This document shows positions 47,998 through 56,683 of a stretch of 64,000 nucleotides of DNA, piece after piece. Below the pieces are notes generated by a model. It ran no database searches. It was not told where the DNA came from and saw only the letters and a list, made by a program, of their open reading frames with translations. The stretch spans positions 682,001 through 746,000 of the forward strand of contig CAWEZC010000005.1 in assembly GCA_963813495.1 (NCBI GenBank). Reading direction: 5' to 3'. This DNA comes from JACVRW01 sp963813495 (GTDB lineage: Bacteria > Actinomycetota > Thermoleophilia > Solirubrobacterales > Thermoleophilaceae). Each line of letters opens with the position of its first letter. Positions within the stretch are counted from its first letter, which is position 1. Position numbers and translations under genes: made by a program.

Positions 47998-49107
47998 TCA
48001 GGTTTGCAGATACCTGTCCACGAGGTTGATCTCCTGCAGGCGGCGAAGGCCCTCGCGAATGTCCTTCGCACGCATGTCCCCCACGCCCTCCACGGACTCG
48101 AGCTCCGAGTCCGCGGCCGCGAGTATCTCGTCCAGCCCGTCGAACTCGCCGACGATCGACTGAACCACCATCTTCGGGAGCCGGGGGAGGCGTCCGAGGA
48201 TGCGGTAGCCGCGAGGCGCGGCGGGATGGTCGAGGGTGTTCAGCTTCCGGTCGTAGCCGAGAAGCTCGGCCAGGCGGCCGAAGTCGAGAAGATCTTGGTG
48301 GGGGAGCCGGGCGAGCGAATCGAGCACCATCGCGAAGCCCTCTTCGGACGGCTCGACGATGTAGTCGCGCACGAGCGCGGACTTGTCGGCGGCCACGCCG
48401 ACCATCGTCTCCTCGAGCTGCATCTCGATCAGGCGGCCGTCGGCGCCGAGCTCCACGATGTAGCGCTCGATCTCGACCGCCATGCGGGTCACGAGCTCGG
48501 CGCGCTGGAGCACGGTGAGGACGTCGTGGAGGGTCACGCCGCCTTCGAACTCGAGGGCGGTGAGCCTGGTGGAGACCTGGTCGAGCCGGCTGCGGTACTT
48601 GTCGAGCGTGGCCAGCGCCTGGTTGGCCTTGGCCAGCACGACGGGAATGTCCTCGAGGAGGTACTTGGCGCCGTCGAGGTAGATGGAGACGACGCTGCGA
48701 CTGGCGGAGATCGCGATCACCAGGGCGTCGGTCTGCTTGGAGACGCGCTCGGCCGTGCGGTGGCGGGTTCCGGTCTCGAGCGAGAGGATGGTGGGGTCGG
48801 GCATCAGCTGGACGTTCGCCCAGAGGATCTTCGTGCCGTTGGAGGCGAGCACGATCGCCCCGTCCATCTTGGCGAGCTGATAGAGCAGCGCGGGGGTGTA
48901 GTCCACGTCGAGCTTCACCCCACCGGACAGCAGGAAGCTCAGCTCCTCCGACTCCCCGATGCAGATCAGGGCGCCGGTCCTGCCCTGAACGATCTGGTCG
49001 AGGCCCTCCCTTACGGCGGTGCCCGGCGCCACCATCTCCAGGGCCCGGACGAGCCTCGGTTCCTGCCGTGCCTCGAGCTCTGAAACGTCGTCTCCGGCGT
49101 ACGGCAT
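47998..49107 (-). CDS. disA: DNA integrity scanning protein DisA (diadenylate cyclase)
   Basis: A 369-residue diadenylate cyclase that makes c-di-AMP and scans DNA branches. The DAC domain (residues about 15-145) has the DGA motif at Asp82 and RHR at 115-117, both intact. A linker helix bundle follows, and the C-terminus is a helix-hairpin-helix DNA-binding domain (EFDGLDEILAAADSELESVEGVGDMRAKDIREGLRRL). ATG 49107 is 8 bases after a TAGAAT box on this strand (49116-49121). No c-di-AMP riboswitch or phosphodiesterase gene is in the window. Confidence 0.95.
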   Translation of the reverse strand: MPYAGDDVSELEARQEPRLVRALEMVAPGTAVREGLDQIVQGRTGALICIGESEELSFLLSGGVKLDVDYTPALLYQLAKMDGAIVLASNGTKILWANVQLMPDPTILSLETGTRHRTAERVSKQTDALVIAISASRSVVSIYLDGAKYLLEDIPVVLAKANQALATLDKYRSRLDQVSTRLTALEFEGGVTLHDVLTVLQRAELVTRMAVEIERYIVELGADGRLIEMQLEETMVGVAADKSALVRDYIVEPSEEGFAMVLDSLARLPHQDLLDFGRLAELLGYDRKLNTLDHPAAPRGYRILGRLPRLPKMVVQSIVGEFDGLDEILAAADSELESVEGVGDMRAKDIREGLRRLQEINLVDRYLQT

Positions 49108-49115
49108 GAACCCTG

Positions 49116-49121
49116 ATTCTA
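49116..49121 (-). promoter_or_regulatory. -10 box (TAGAAT) for a leaderless disA mRNA
   Basis: TAGAAT (ATTCTA on the plus strand) ends 8 bases before the disA ATG. A second -10-like TATAAA lies at 49143-49148 and could start an alternative longer transcript. Confidence 0.5.
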
Positions 49122-49211
49122 CGTGAATCTCGTGAGGATGACTTTATATGTGGCGGTTTGCAGCCTTTTCAGGGCCCTGAGCGACCGGGAAAACCTGTCC
49201 GTTTGGAGGCG

Positions 49212-50012
49212 TTACCTGACCCTGAAGACCTTGTACATGCCGAGCCGGTTGTGCTCACCGAAGAAGCACGCGAAGGCGTAGCGGCCCTTGCGCGCGAAAC
49301 GCACCGCGTTGTCGTTGGTCGTGCCGGGACTGATCAGGCTCTGCCGCGAGACGGGCGGGCCGCCCACGACCTGCCCGATCGCCCGGTCGTTGCCGCCACC
49401 GAAAGCACGACGCACCTGCCTGGCATCCACCCCGGGCTGCAGCGGGAACCCCAGGGCGAAGTGGAGGGCGGCGCCCTGGTTCTCCACGCGAATGACACCA
49501 TTACGGGGCAGCGTCTTCGGGCCGCGGAACCCGTAGTCGAACATCCGCACCCGTGCGTCCGGCGCCGGCGTACTGGCACCGTTCGGAGCGCCGGTGGTGA
49601 ACGAGGCCACGGCCGAGGACCGGCCCACGATCGACAGGGCGACATAGGTGACGTTCGGCCTCAGATTCACCGTCACCGAGCGGGCGGAATCCGAGGGCGC
49701 GGCGCTCGCCTCCAGGAAGACGAGGCCGAGCGCCGCGTCCGAGTTGCGGGTGAGCGTCTGGCGCAGCTCGTCGACGGTCACCCCGGCCCGCAGCGTGGCC
49801 ACGTACCCCTCCACGTCGCCCCGACCACTGCGGGTGAACGAGAAGCGCGTGGGCCCCGCGGCGATCGTGTCGCTCGGGCTCAGCGTTATGGAGCCCTTGC
49901 CGACGGTGACCGCAACCGTCGGAACCGGCGACTGCGCCGTCGCAATCGCGGCAAGCACGCCACCGGCCACTACAACCACCACGGCAAACCTGATCGCCCG
50001 CACCGCCGGCAC
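49212..50012 (-). CDS. Secreted cupredoxin-like protein
   Basis: A 266-residue exported protein (signal peptide AIRFAVVVVVAGGVLAAIATAQ). The first half is a beta-rich domain (AGPTRFSFTRSGRGDVEGYVATLRAG). The second half has ALHFALGF and the C-terminal motif ACFFGEHNRLGMYKVF, in which Cys, His and Met are spaced as C-x4-H-x4-M. That is the arrangement of type I copper ligands with an upstream His, so a blue copper fold is likely. Function unknown. No neighbouring oxidase gene. Confidence 0.6.
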   Translation of the reverse strand: MPAVRAIRFAVVVVVAGGVLAAIATAQSPVPTVAVTVGKGSITLSPSDTIAAGPTRFSFTRSGRGDVEGYVATLRAGVTVDELRQTLTRNSDAALGLVFLEASAAPSDSARSVTVNLRPNVTYVALSIVGRSSAVASFTTGAPNGASTPAPDARVRMFDYGFRGPKTLPRNGVIRVENQGAALHFALGFPLQPGVDARQVRRAFGGGNDRAIGQVVGGPPVSRQSLISPGTTNDNAVRFARKGRYAFACFFGEHNRLGMYKVFRVR

Positions 50013-50086
50013 CCCCTTGAAGTGATGCCGTCCCGCCGACCTTCCTCGATCAGCGGGGCCTCGTCAAGGGTCCCCCGCTTGTTCGT

Positions 50087-51409
50087 CTACCGGGTACCCG
50101 GCAGGCCCGGAATCCAGCTCGTGCCGGCGAGCGGCACGCGGGCCATCGCCGCAGCCTCCAGCGTGAGCGCCACGAGGTCCTCGGGCTCGAGGTTGTGGAG
50201 GTGTGACTTGCCGCAGCCGCGAGCGAGGGTCTGGGCCTCCAGGACCATGGTGCGCAGGTAGTTGGCCAGCCGCCGGCCGCCCAGCTCGGGATCGAAGCGC
50301 GCGGCCAGCGCATCGTCCTGGGTGGAGATGCCGGCTGGGTCGCGGCCCTCGTGCCAGTCGTCGTAGAAGCCGGCGGCGCTCCCGACGGCCTCGTACCCCT
50401 CCTCGTGCTCGGGCGAGTTGTCGCCCAGCGCGATCAGCGCCGCCACCCCGATCGAGACGGCATCGGCTCCCAGGGCGAGCGCCTTGGCCACGTCGGCGCC
50501 GTTGCGGATCCCCCCGGACACCACGAGCTGGACCTTGCGGTGCACCCCCAGCTCCAGCAGGGCGTCCACCGCGGGACGGATCGCGGCCAGCGTGGGAATG
50601 CCCACGTGCTCGATGAACACCTCCTGCGTGGCGGCCGTTCCTCCCTGCATGCCGTCGAGCACCACCACGTCGGCGCCCGCCTTCACCGCCAGCGCCGTGT
50701 CGTAGTAGGGCCGCGTGGCCCCGACCTTGATGAAGATCGGCTTCTCCCAGTCGGTGATCTCGCGCAGCTCGCCGATCTTGATCTCGAGGTCGTCGGGACC
50801 GGTCCAGTCGGGATGGCGGCAGGCGCTGCGCTGGTCGATGCCCTTGGGCAGGTCACGCATTTCGGCCACGCGGTCGGAGATCTTCTGGCCCAGCAGCATT
50901 CCACCGCCTCCCGGCTTGGCCCCCTGGCCCACCACCACCTCGATCGCGTCCGCCCGGCGCAGGTCGTCGGGGTTCATGCCGTAGCGCGAGGGCAGCAGCT
51001 GGTAGACGAGCACCTGCGAATGCTCGCGCTCCTCGGAGGTCATGCCGCCGTCGCCGGTTGTCGTGCTGGTGCCCACCGCGCTGGCACCACGGCCGAGCGC
51101 CTCCTTGGCGGGCGCCGACAGGGCTCCGAAGCTCATGCCGGCGATCGTCACCGGTATCTCGAGGTGAAGCGGCTTGGACGCGTGACGGTCGCCCAGCACG
51201 ACATCGGTGTCGCAGCGCTCGCGGTAGCCCTCTAGCGGGTAGCGCGACATGCTGGCGCCGAGGAAGAGTAGGTCGTCGAAGTGGGGCACCGGCCGCTTGG
51301 CCCCGAAGCCGCGGATGTCGTAGATGCCCTCGCGTGCGGCGCGCTGGATCTGGTGGATCGTGTGGCGGTCGAACAGCGCCGACTCGCGCAGGCCGGGACC
51401 GGGCGCCAT
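50087..51409 (-). CDS. FMN-binding glutamate synthase-like protein (GltB2 / MgsC / GlxD type)
   Basis: A 440-residue protein equivalent to the central and FMN-binding part of the large subunit of glutamate synthase. The TIM-barrel blocks AGMSFGALSAPAKEALGRGAS, GKSHLHN and GATRPYYDTALAVKAGADVVVLDGMQGGTAATQ are present with the FMN phosphate-binding GGIRNGADVAKALALGADAVSIG. Only isolated cysteines occur, so the usual iron-sulfur cluster motif is not evident. It is the third gene of a three-gene operon with ATGA and GTGA overlaps. Such split enzymes serve as N-methylglutamate synthase subunits (MgsABC) or related glutamate synthases. Confidence 0.88.
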   Translation of the reverse strand: MAPGPGLRESALFDRHTIHQIQRAAREGIYDIRGFGAKRPVPHFDDLLFLGASMSRYPLEGYRERCDTDVVLGDRHASKPLHLEIPVTIAGMSFGALSAPAKEALGRGASAVGTSTTTGDGGMTSEEREHSQVLVYQLLPSRYGMNPDDLRRADAIEVVVGQGAKPGGGGMLLGQKISDRVAEMRDLPKGIDQRSACRHPDWTGPDDLEIKIGELREITDWEKPIFIKVGATRPYYDTALAVKAGADVVVLDGMQGGTAATQEVFIEHVGIPTLAAIRPAVDALLELGVHRKVQLVVSGGIRNGADVAKALALGADAVSIGVAALIALGDNSPEHEEGYEAVGSAAGFYDDWHEGRDPAGISTQDDALAARFDPELGGRRLANYLRTMVLEAQTLARGCGKSHLHNLEPEDLVALTLEAAAMARVPLAGTSWIPGLPGTR

Positions 51410-52113
51410 CAGTACTCGCCGGCGTGGTCGACGTCGAAGTTGTAGAGACGCCGTGCCGAGCCGAAGCGCCGAAACTCGCCAGGGGACAGGTCGCTCGCGC
51501 CCGCCCGTTCGAGCAGTTCGGCGAGCTCGGCGCGATGCTCGTCGCGAAGCTCCTTCTCGACGCAGTCGGCACCCAGCCCGGCCAGCTGGCCGCGAATGTA
51601 GAGGCGTGCCTCGTAGATCGAGTCGCCCAGGGCATCGCCGGCGTCGCCGCACACGACGAGGCGACCCCTCTGGGCCATGAAGGCGCTCATGTGCCCGACC
51701 GAACCGCGCACCACCACGTCGACGCCCTTCATCGAGATGCCGCAGCGGGCCGAAGCGTCGCCGTTGACCACCACGAGGCCTCCCCGGCCGGTGGCGGCGG
51801 CGGACTGGCTCGCGTTGCCCTCCACCACCACCGTTCCCGACATGATGTTCTCCGCCAGCCCGACCCCGCAGTTGCCGTGCACGCGCACCGTCGCCTGCTG
51901 GTTCATGCCGGCGCAGTAGTAGCCCACGTGCCCCTTGATCTCGACCTCGACGGGCGCATCGATGCCCACTGCCACAGCGTGCGCGCCGCGCGGGTTGAGC
52001 ACGCGCCAGCGTCCGCTCAGGGCCGGCGCGTGCAGCGCCGCGTTGAGCTCCCGCAGCGGGGTCCTCGCGAGGTCGACCTCGTGGACGGCGGCCGCGCTCC
52101 CGAGGGCGCTCAC
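51409..52113 (-). CDS. GXGXG domain glutamate synthase-like protein (GltB3 / MgsB / GlxC type)
   Basis: A 234-residue protein with the right-handed beta-helix GXGXG domain found at the C-terminus of GltB. Repeats such as VEIKGHVGYYCAGMNQQATVRVHGNCGVGLAENIMSGTVVVEGNASQSAAATGRGGLVVVNGDASARCGISMKGVDVVVRGSVG show the G-x-x-x-G-x-x spacing. It joins the glutaminase and FMN subunits. GTG 52113 overlaps the previous stop by 4 bp, as does its own stop with the next ATG. Confidence 0.88.
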   Translation of the reverse strand: MSALGSAAAVHEVDLARTPLRELNAALHAPALSGRWRVLNPRGAHAVAVGIDAPVEVEIKGHVGYYCAGMNQQATVRVHGNCGVGLAENIMSGTVVVEGNASQSAAATGRGGLVVVNGDASARCGISMKGVDVVVRGSVGHMSAFMAQRGRLVVCGDAGDALGDSIYEARLYIRGQLAGLGADCVEKELRDEHRAELAELLERAGASDLSPGEFRRFGSARRLYNFDVDHAGEY

Positions 52114-53015
52114 GGGACCCGCTCGCGCTCCCAGCTGTACACGCGCCCGGGCTCGGGCTCCCACATGCGCGCCTCGTCCGCTCCGGGCAGCGTTGCGATC
52201 GCGCGGTACTCCGAGGCCATCGCCACCCAGTCCTCGGCCTCGGCCATCACGGCGGGCTTGCAGGCGATCGGGTCACGCAACACCGCGAAGCCGTCCACCG
52301 TGCCGACCGCGAAGGTGTAGAAACCGTCCAGGTCCTCGAGGCAGCCCTCGAGCGCCTGCTCGAGCGTCGCGCCCTCGCGCAGGCGCCAGGTCAGGTAGCC
52401 GGCGGCCACCTCGCTGTCGTTCTCGGTCTGGAACTCGATGCCCTCCGCGCGCAGCTGCTCGCGCAGGCGGTTGTGGTTGGAGAGCGATCCGTTGTGGACC
52501 AGGCACAGGTCGAGGCCGGTCGAGAACGGATGGGATCCGTCGGTGGTGACCTTCGACTCGGTGGCCATTCGGGTGTGGCCCAGCGCGTGACTGCCACTCA
52601 GCTCGGCGAAGGCGAAGCGCTCCAGGAACTGCGCCGGGTGCCCCGCCTCCTTGTAGATCTCGATGGCCTCCCCGGCGCTCATGACCCGCAGCTCGGGATA
52701 GCGCTCTCGCAGCCAGGCGACGGTCGTCGGAGCGTCGCTCTCGACCACGATCACGGCGTGGCTTGCGCGCACCTCGATCTCGCCCGCACCCAGCGCCTCG
52801 GCGAGCGCCGCGCGCACCGCGTCCCAGTCGTAGCCCGGCGCGGGGGTGTGCAGAGTCACCTTGCAGGAGCCCGGGGGCGCTGGATCGCGGTAGATGGCCA
52901 CTCCGGCGCTGTCGGGCCCGCGATCGCCCAGCTGAAGCAGCATCTCACCGAGATGGCGCCCGAGCGACTCGCTCAGCTCGGGTGATTTGCTGAATAGGCC
53001 CGCAATTCCGCACAT
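52110..53015 (-). CDS. Class II glutamine amidotransferase subunit (GltB1 / MgsA / GlxB type)
   Basis: A 301-residue Ntn-type glutaminase. ATG 53015 gives Met-Cys-Gly-Ile-Ala-Gly, exposing the catalytic Cys2 after Met removal. The other motifs, LGHTRMATESKVTTDGSHPF, CLVHNGSLSNHNRLR and ENDSEVAAGYL, belong to GATase_2. It supplies ammonia from glutamine to the FMN subunit. It is the first gene of the operon and lies 125 bp from the divergent glutamine synthetase gene, a classic sharing arrangement of glnT-glxBCD or gmaS-mgsABC. Confidence 0.9.
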   Translation of the reverse strand: MCGIAGLFSKSPELSESLGRHLGEMLLQLGDRGPDSAGVAIYRDPAPPGSCKVTLHTPAPGYDWDAVRAALAEALGAGEIEVRASHAVIVVESDAPTTVAWLRERYPELRVMSAGEAIEIYKEAGHPAQFLERFAFAELSGSHALGHTRMATESKVTTDGSHPFSTGLDLCLVHNGSLSNHNRLREQLRAEGIEFQTENDSEVAAGYLTWRLREGATLEQALEGCLEDLDGFYTFAVGTVDGFAVLRDPIACKPAVMAEAEDWVAMASEYRAIATLPGADEARMWEPEPGRVYSWERERVP

Positions 53016-53128
53016 GGCTCGACGATCGAGTCTAGGCAGCACCCCCACGGGGCCCCAATGGGCCGCCGCCAACAATTCGGCGAGGCGCTATGTGGGGTTT
53101 GCACATGGCCTCCGCCGCGGGCAGCAGG

Positions 53129-53134
53129 TACGTT
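53129..53134 (+). promoter_or_regulatory. -10 box (TACGTT) for leaderless glnT mRNA
   Basis: TACGTT ends 6 bases before the ATG at 53141, with no Shine-Dalgarno between. Confidence 0.5.
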
Positions 53135-53140
53135 GCCGGC

Positions 53141-54517
53141 ATGAGCCAGACATTCACCGCGCCGAGCTCGCGCGAGGACGTGGAGCGCCACATTCGCGAG
53201 AACGAGGTGGAGTTCCTGTTCGCGCAATTCGTTGACATGCACGGCAAGCCCAACGCAAAGCTCGTGCCCGCCCGGCACCTCGACGCGCTGCTCGACGACG
53301 GCGCCGGCTTCGCAGGGTTCGCGGCCGGGGCGATCGGCCAGGCGCCCAGCGATCCCGACATCGCCGCGATGCCCGACGTGCGCTCGTACACCCCCCTTCC
53401 CTGGAAGCCGAACGTGGCGCGCCTGGCCTGCGACGTGACCGTCGAGGGCGAGGACTGGCCCTACTGCCCTCGCACCATCCTGCGCCGCCAGCTCGAGCGG
53501 GCGCGCTCACTGGGCTACGAGTTCAAGATCGGCGCCGAGCTGGAGTACTTCCTGGTGCGCCGTGCCGAGGACGGCACGCTGGAGCTGGCCGACCCGCTCG
53601 ACACCCTCGACCAGCCCTGTTACGACATGCGCGCCCTCACGCGCAACCTCGACTTCGTCTCCCAGGTCTCGCGCTATGTGACCGGGCTGGGCTGGAACAA
53701 CTACGCCACCGATCACGAGGACGCCAACGGCCAGTTCGAGCAGAACTTCGACTTCGCCGACGCGCTCACCACCTGCGACCGGGCGATCTTCTTCCGCTAC
53801 ATGGTGGAGTCGCTGGCCCAGGAGCGAGGGCTGATCGCGACCTTCATGCCCAAGCCCTTCGGCCACCTCACGGGCAACGGCTGCCACTTCCACATGAGCC
53901 TCTGGCGCGACGGCGAGAACATCTTCGAGTGCGATCCCTCCGATGACGAGCGCGGCCTCGGGCTGACGCCGGAGGCCTACCAGTTCGTGGCCGGGCTGAA
54001 GGAGCACGCCAAGGCCTACATCGCCATCACCGCGCCCACGGTCAGCTCCTACAAGCGCCTCGTGGTCGGCACGCGCAGCGGCTCGAGCTGGGCTCCGGTA
54101 TTCGTCAGCTACGGCTACAACAACCGCACGCAGATGCTGCGTATCCCGGCAGCGGGACGCATCGAGGACCGCACCGTCGACGGGTCGTGCAACCCCTACC
54201 TGGGCGCGGCCGCGGTGCTCGCCGCCGGGCTCGACGGGATGGAGCGCGGCCTCGACCCGGGCGAGCCCACCACGGAGCTGAACCTGCACGAGCTCAGCGA
54301 CGAGCGCCGCCGCGAGCTGGGTGTCGAGCTGCTGCCGGCCAACCTGCTCGACGCCACCCGTGAGCTCGAGAAGTGCCATGTGCTGCGCAAGGCGCTGGGC
54401 CACACGGGGCGTGAGGACTACGTGGACTACTTCGTGAAGATCAAGCGCGAGGAGTTCGAGGACTGGCACAACCAGGTGACCGACTGGGAGGTCGACCGCT
54501 ACCTGCAGCTCTTCTAG
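53141..54517 (+). CDS. glnT: Type III glutamate-ammonia ligase (GlnT / GMAS-like)
   Basis: A 458-residue glutamine synthetase-fold protein of the GlnT/gamma-glutamylmethylamide synthetase group. The N-terminal beta-grasp (DVERHIRENEVEFLFAQFVDMHGKPNAKLVPA) and catalytic barrel with GAELEYFL (metal Glu), HEDANGQFEQNF, GNGCHFHMSL and KRLVVGTRSGSSWAPVFVSYGYNNRTQMLRIP are present. The first 20 or so residues of the longer ORF are excluded because a TACGTT box precedes ATG 53141. It could make glutamine or a gamma-glutamyl-N-alkylamide; its divergent partner operon is consistent with either. Confidence 0.88.
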   Translation: MSQTFTAPSSREDVERHIRENEVEFLFAQFVDMHGKPNAKLVPARHLDALLDDGAGFAGFAAGAIGQAPSDPDIAAMPDVRSYTPLPWKPNVARLACDVTVEGEDWPYCPRTILRRQLERARSLGYEFKIGAELEYFLVRRAEDGTLELADPLDTLDQPCYDMRALTRNLDFVSQVSRYVTGLGWNNYATDHEDANGQFEQNFDFADALTTCDRAIFFRYMVESLAQERGLIATFMPKPFGHLTGNGCHFHMSLWRDGENIFECDPSDDERGLGLTPEAYQFVAGLKEHAKAYIAITAPTVSSYKRLVVGTRSGSSWAPVFVSYGYNNRTQMLRIPAAGRIEDRTVDGSCNPYLGAAAVLAAGLDGMERGLDPGEPTTELNLHELSDERRRELGVELLPANLLDATRELEKCHVLRKALGHTGREDYVDYFVKIKREEFEDWHNQVTDWEVDRYLQLF

Positions 54518-54523
54518 CTGCGG

Positions 54524-55774
54524 TCAAGCCGCCTCCTGGGTCACGGCTCCCGGGATCGGGCGCGTACGCGGCTCAAGCAGCCCGAGCCGCCCGGCCAGCC
54601 AGCGCGCCGGAAGCGCCTGCACGAGCAGCGTGAGCACGACCGCGAGCGCCACCACGCTGGCGAACACGTCGTTGTAAGGCACGCCGAGCCCGGCCAGCAC
54701 CCCCACGAGCGCCGCGGGGATCACGCCGGTCTCACGCGTCCAGCACAGGAAGGCGATCTCCTCGCGCTCCCAGGCGCCGCCGCGGTCGGGGAGCAGGCAG
54801 GCCAGCACCGTCAGCGGGCGCGCCACCAGCAGCAGCACGGCGAGCACGGCCAGCGCCGGCAGTAGGTTCTCGCCCAGGGCCTCGAAGGGGATGTTGGCCC
54901 CGAGCACCACGAACACGATCAGGGTCACGAGGTCGGCCAGGTTGAACGCGAACTGGCGCATCTCGACCTCGTGCGGGTCGTGCATGGCCAGGCCGAAGTG
55001 CTCCATGTTGCCCACGATCAGGCCGGCCAGGAAGGCACCGAGATACCCGCTGCCACCGGCCGTGTCGAGCGAGAAGAAGCTGATCGTGACCACGGCCAGC
55101 ACCGCGATCGTCGAGCTCTCGCGCCAGATCCCCGAGCGGTGACTCGAGATCGCCGCCGCCAGGAGCACGCCGGCCACCACGCCGATCACCGTGCTGATAG
55201 CCAGATCGACCACGAACTCCGAGGCCGGCCCGCTGAGGGAGTTCTCCCCGGTTAGGACGACTCCCGCCAGTGCAAGCGCAAGAGCCGCCCCGGTCGGGTC
55301 ATTGAAGGCCGACTCGGCCACCACCGTCTGGGCCACCTTGGGCCGCACGCGCGACCTGATGAACAACGGGATTAGGATCGCCGGGTCGGTGGGCGACAGC
55401 ACCGCCCCCACCAAGAGCGCCGCCGACCAGGGCAGGTCGAAGGCCAGATAGGCCGCCGCACCCACGATGAGCGTCGTCAGGATCACCCCGGGGATCACGA
55501 GCAAACCCAGGCCCACCCAGACCCGGCGCAGCACGGCCACGGACAGGTTGAGGCCGCCGTAGAAGAGGATCATCGACACCCCGAGGGTGAACATCAGCTG
55601 CGCCCCGAGGGACTCGAAGGGGACGTCGACCACGTCGAGGGCCGAGGGGCCGAGCGCGGCGCCGAGCACCACCAGCAGGAGGATCTCGGGGACGCGCATC
55701 AGCGAAGCCAGCAACCGGGCCACCAGCGCGGCGATCAGCAGCAGGCTGAGCGTGAGCAGGATGTCGTCTGTCAT
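54524..55774 (-). CDS. Cation/proton antiporter, CPA1 family
   Basis: A 416-residue membrane protein with about 12 helices. The ion-binding motifs SPTDPAILIPLF and ESAFNDPTGAALALALAG (Asn-Asp pair) and the WTRETGVIPAALVGVLAG segment mark CPA1 Na+/H+ exchangers of the NhaP/CvrA type. There is no long soluble C-terminal TrkA domain, so regulation by nucleotides is not expected. Its stop overlaps the upstream 4HB-sensor gene by ATGA. It converges on glnT with 6 bp between. Confidence 0.9.
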   Translation of the reverse strand: MTDDILLTLSLLLIAALVARLLASLMRVPEILLLVVLGAALGPSALDVVDVPFESLGAQLMFTLGVSMILFYGGLNLSVAVLRRVWVGLGLLVIPGVILTTLIVGAAAYLAFDLPWSAALLVGAVLSPTDPAILIPLFIRSRVRPKVAQTVVAESAFNDPTGAALALALAGVVLTGENSLSGPASEFVVDLAISTVIGVVAGVLLAAAISSHRSGIWRESSTIAVLAVVTISFFSLDTAGGSGYLGAFLAGLIVGNMEHFGLAMHDPHEVEMRQFAFNLADLVTLIVFVVLGANIPFEALGENLLPALAVLAVLLLVARPLTVLACLLPDRGGAWEREEIAFLCWTRETGVIPAALVGVLAGLGVPYNDVFASVVALAVVLTLLVQALPARWLAGRLGLLEPRTRPIPGAVTQEAA

Positions 55775-56454
55775 CCACGCGGCCCCTGGCGGCGGCGCTC
55801 GCCCTCGAGGGCCAGGCGGGCGATGTCGCTGGCCGTCAGGAGCAGGAGCACGATTACCAGCGCCGCACCCAGCGCCACGGCGATCAACCGCTTGCGGACG
55901 TTGTCACGCTCCTCGTCGAAGGCGGCCTCGGTGGCCCCCTCTACACGTGACTGATAGGCGGCCAGCCGTTCAGCGGTGCCGGCCATCGACTCGAAGTTCG
56001 CGATCTCGGGGCCGAGCAGGATGCGCCTGGTCACGTCCTCGCGCCCGCGCTCGAGCGCGCGGAAGGAGATCGCGTCGAGGCGCATGAAGTCCGCGAACTG
56101 GGACTCGAGCTCGCGCAGCAGCGCGCGCTCGCGGGAATCGGTGAACGCCGTGTCCGCAGCACGCAGGTCGCGGCGGAAGTCCGCGACCGCGCTCTCGAAC
56201 TGTGGGCGCGAGTCGCCTCCGTCGTAGCCCCAGGCGGTCTGCCAGCCGTTCACGTCGGTGACGCCGAACTTGAGCTCGAGCGCCAGGGCGCGCCGGCTCG
56301 AGCGATCCTGCACCTCTTCGAAGCGGTCGTCGAGCCGAGCCATTCCGTTGAGCGCCACCCCAATCGTCACGAGCGGCGCCATCACGGTGAGAGCGATGGC
56401 CAGGTAGAGCTTGGCCCTGATCGTCAAGAGTGGCCGCCCGAGCCGCCGGCGCAT
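55771..56454 (-). CDS. Four-helix-bundle sensor-like membrane protein without output domain
   Basis: A 227-residue protein. It has a membrane helix at residues 15-35 (AKLYLAIALTVMAPLVTIGVAL), an extracytoplasmic helical region of about 130 residues like the 4HB_MCP sensor module (RSSRRALALELKFGVTDVNGWQTAWGYDGG), and a second helix at about 190-212 (LIAVALGAALVIVLLLLTA). It then ends with a short basic tail. No HAMP, kinase, GGDEF or methyl-accepting domain follows. It is translationally coupled to the antiporter, so it could modulate it. The start codon is 2 bp from the divergent small gene. Confidence 0.75.
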   Translation of the reverse strand: MRRRLGRPLLTIRAKLYLAIALTVMAPLVTIGVALNGMARLDDRFEEVQDRSSRRALALELKFGVTDVNGWQTAWGYDGGDSRPQFESAVADFRRDLRAADTAFTDSRERALLRELESQFADFMRLDAISFRALERGREDVTRRILLGPEIANFESMAGTAERLAAYQSRVEGATEAAFDEERDNVRKRLIAVALGAALVIVLLLLTASDIARLALEGERRRQGPRG

Positions 56455-56456
56455 AT

Positions 56457-56681
56457 ATGGTGGCTCTCGTGCTGCTCTTCCTGCTCACCCAGCAGCTCCC
56501 GGTGGTCCTGCTCGTGGCGCTGCTGGTCCTGTGCTACCTGACCGCGATCGAGTTGCGCAACGAGGACGAGCCCCTCCTCATCAAGGCCTGGTGGGTGCTG
56601 CTCGTGTTCCTCGCCAACATCCTGGGCTATGCGGCGTTCCGGATCTGGCTGGCCGCGCGGCGCCGCCGGCGCAGCGCCTGA
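56457..56681 (+). CDS. Small two-TM membrane protein (74-83 aa)
   Basis: A small protein beginning VALVLLFLLTQQLPVVLLVALLVLCYLTAIELRNEDEP, with a second helix WWVLLVFLANILGYAAFRIWLA and a basic tail. ATG 56457 is 2 bp from the divergent start of the sensor-like gene. GTG 56430 is also in frame and would add nine residues and overlap it. Clear membrane topology and GC-biased codons support it. No family recognised. It lies between the antiporter and PucR-regulator genes but on the other strand. Confidence 0.6.
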   Translation: MVALVLLFLLTQQLPVVLLVALLVLCYLTAIELRNEDEPLLIKAWWVLLVFLANILGYAAFRIWLAARRRRRSA

Positions 56682-56683
56682 GC

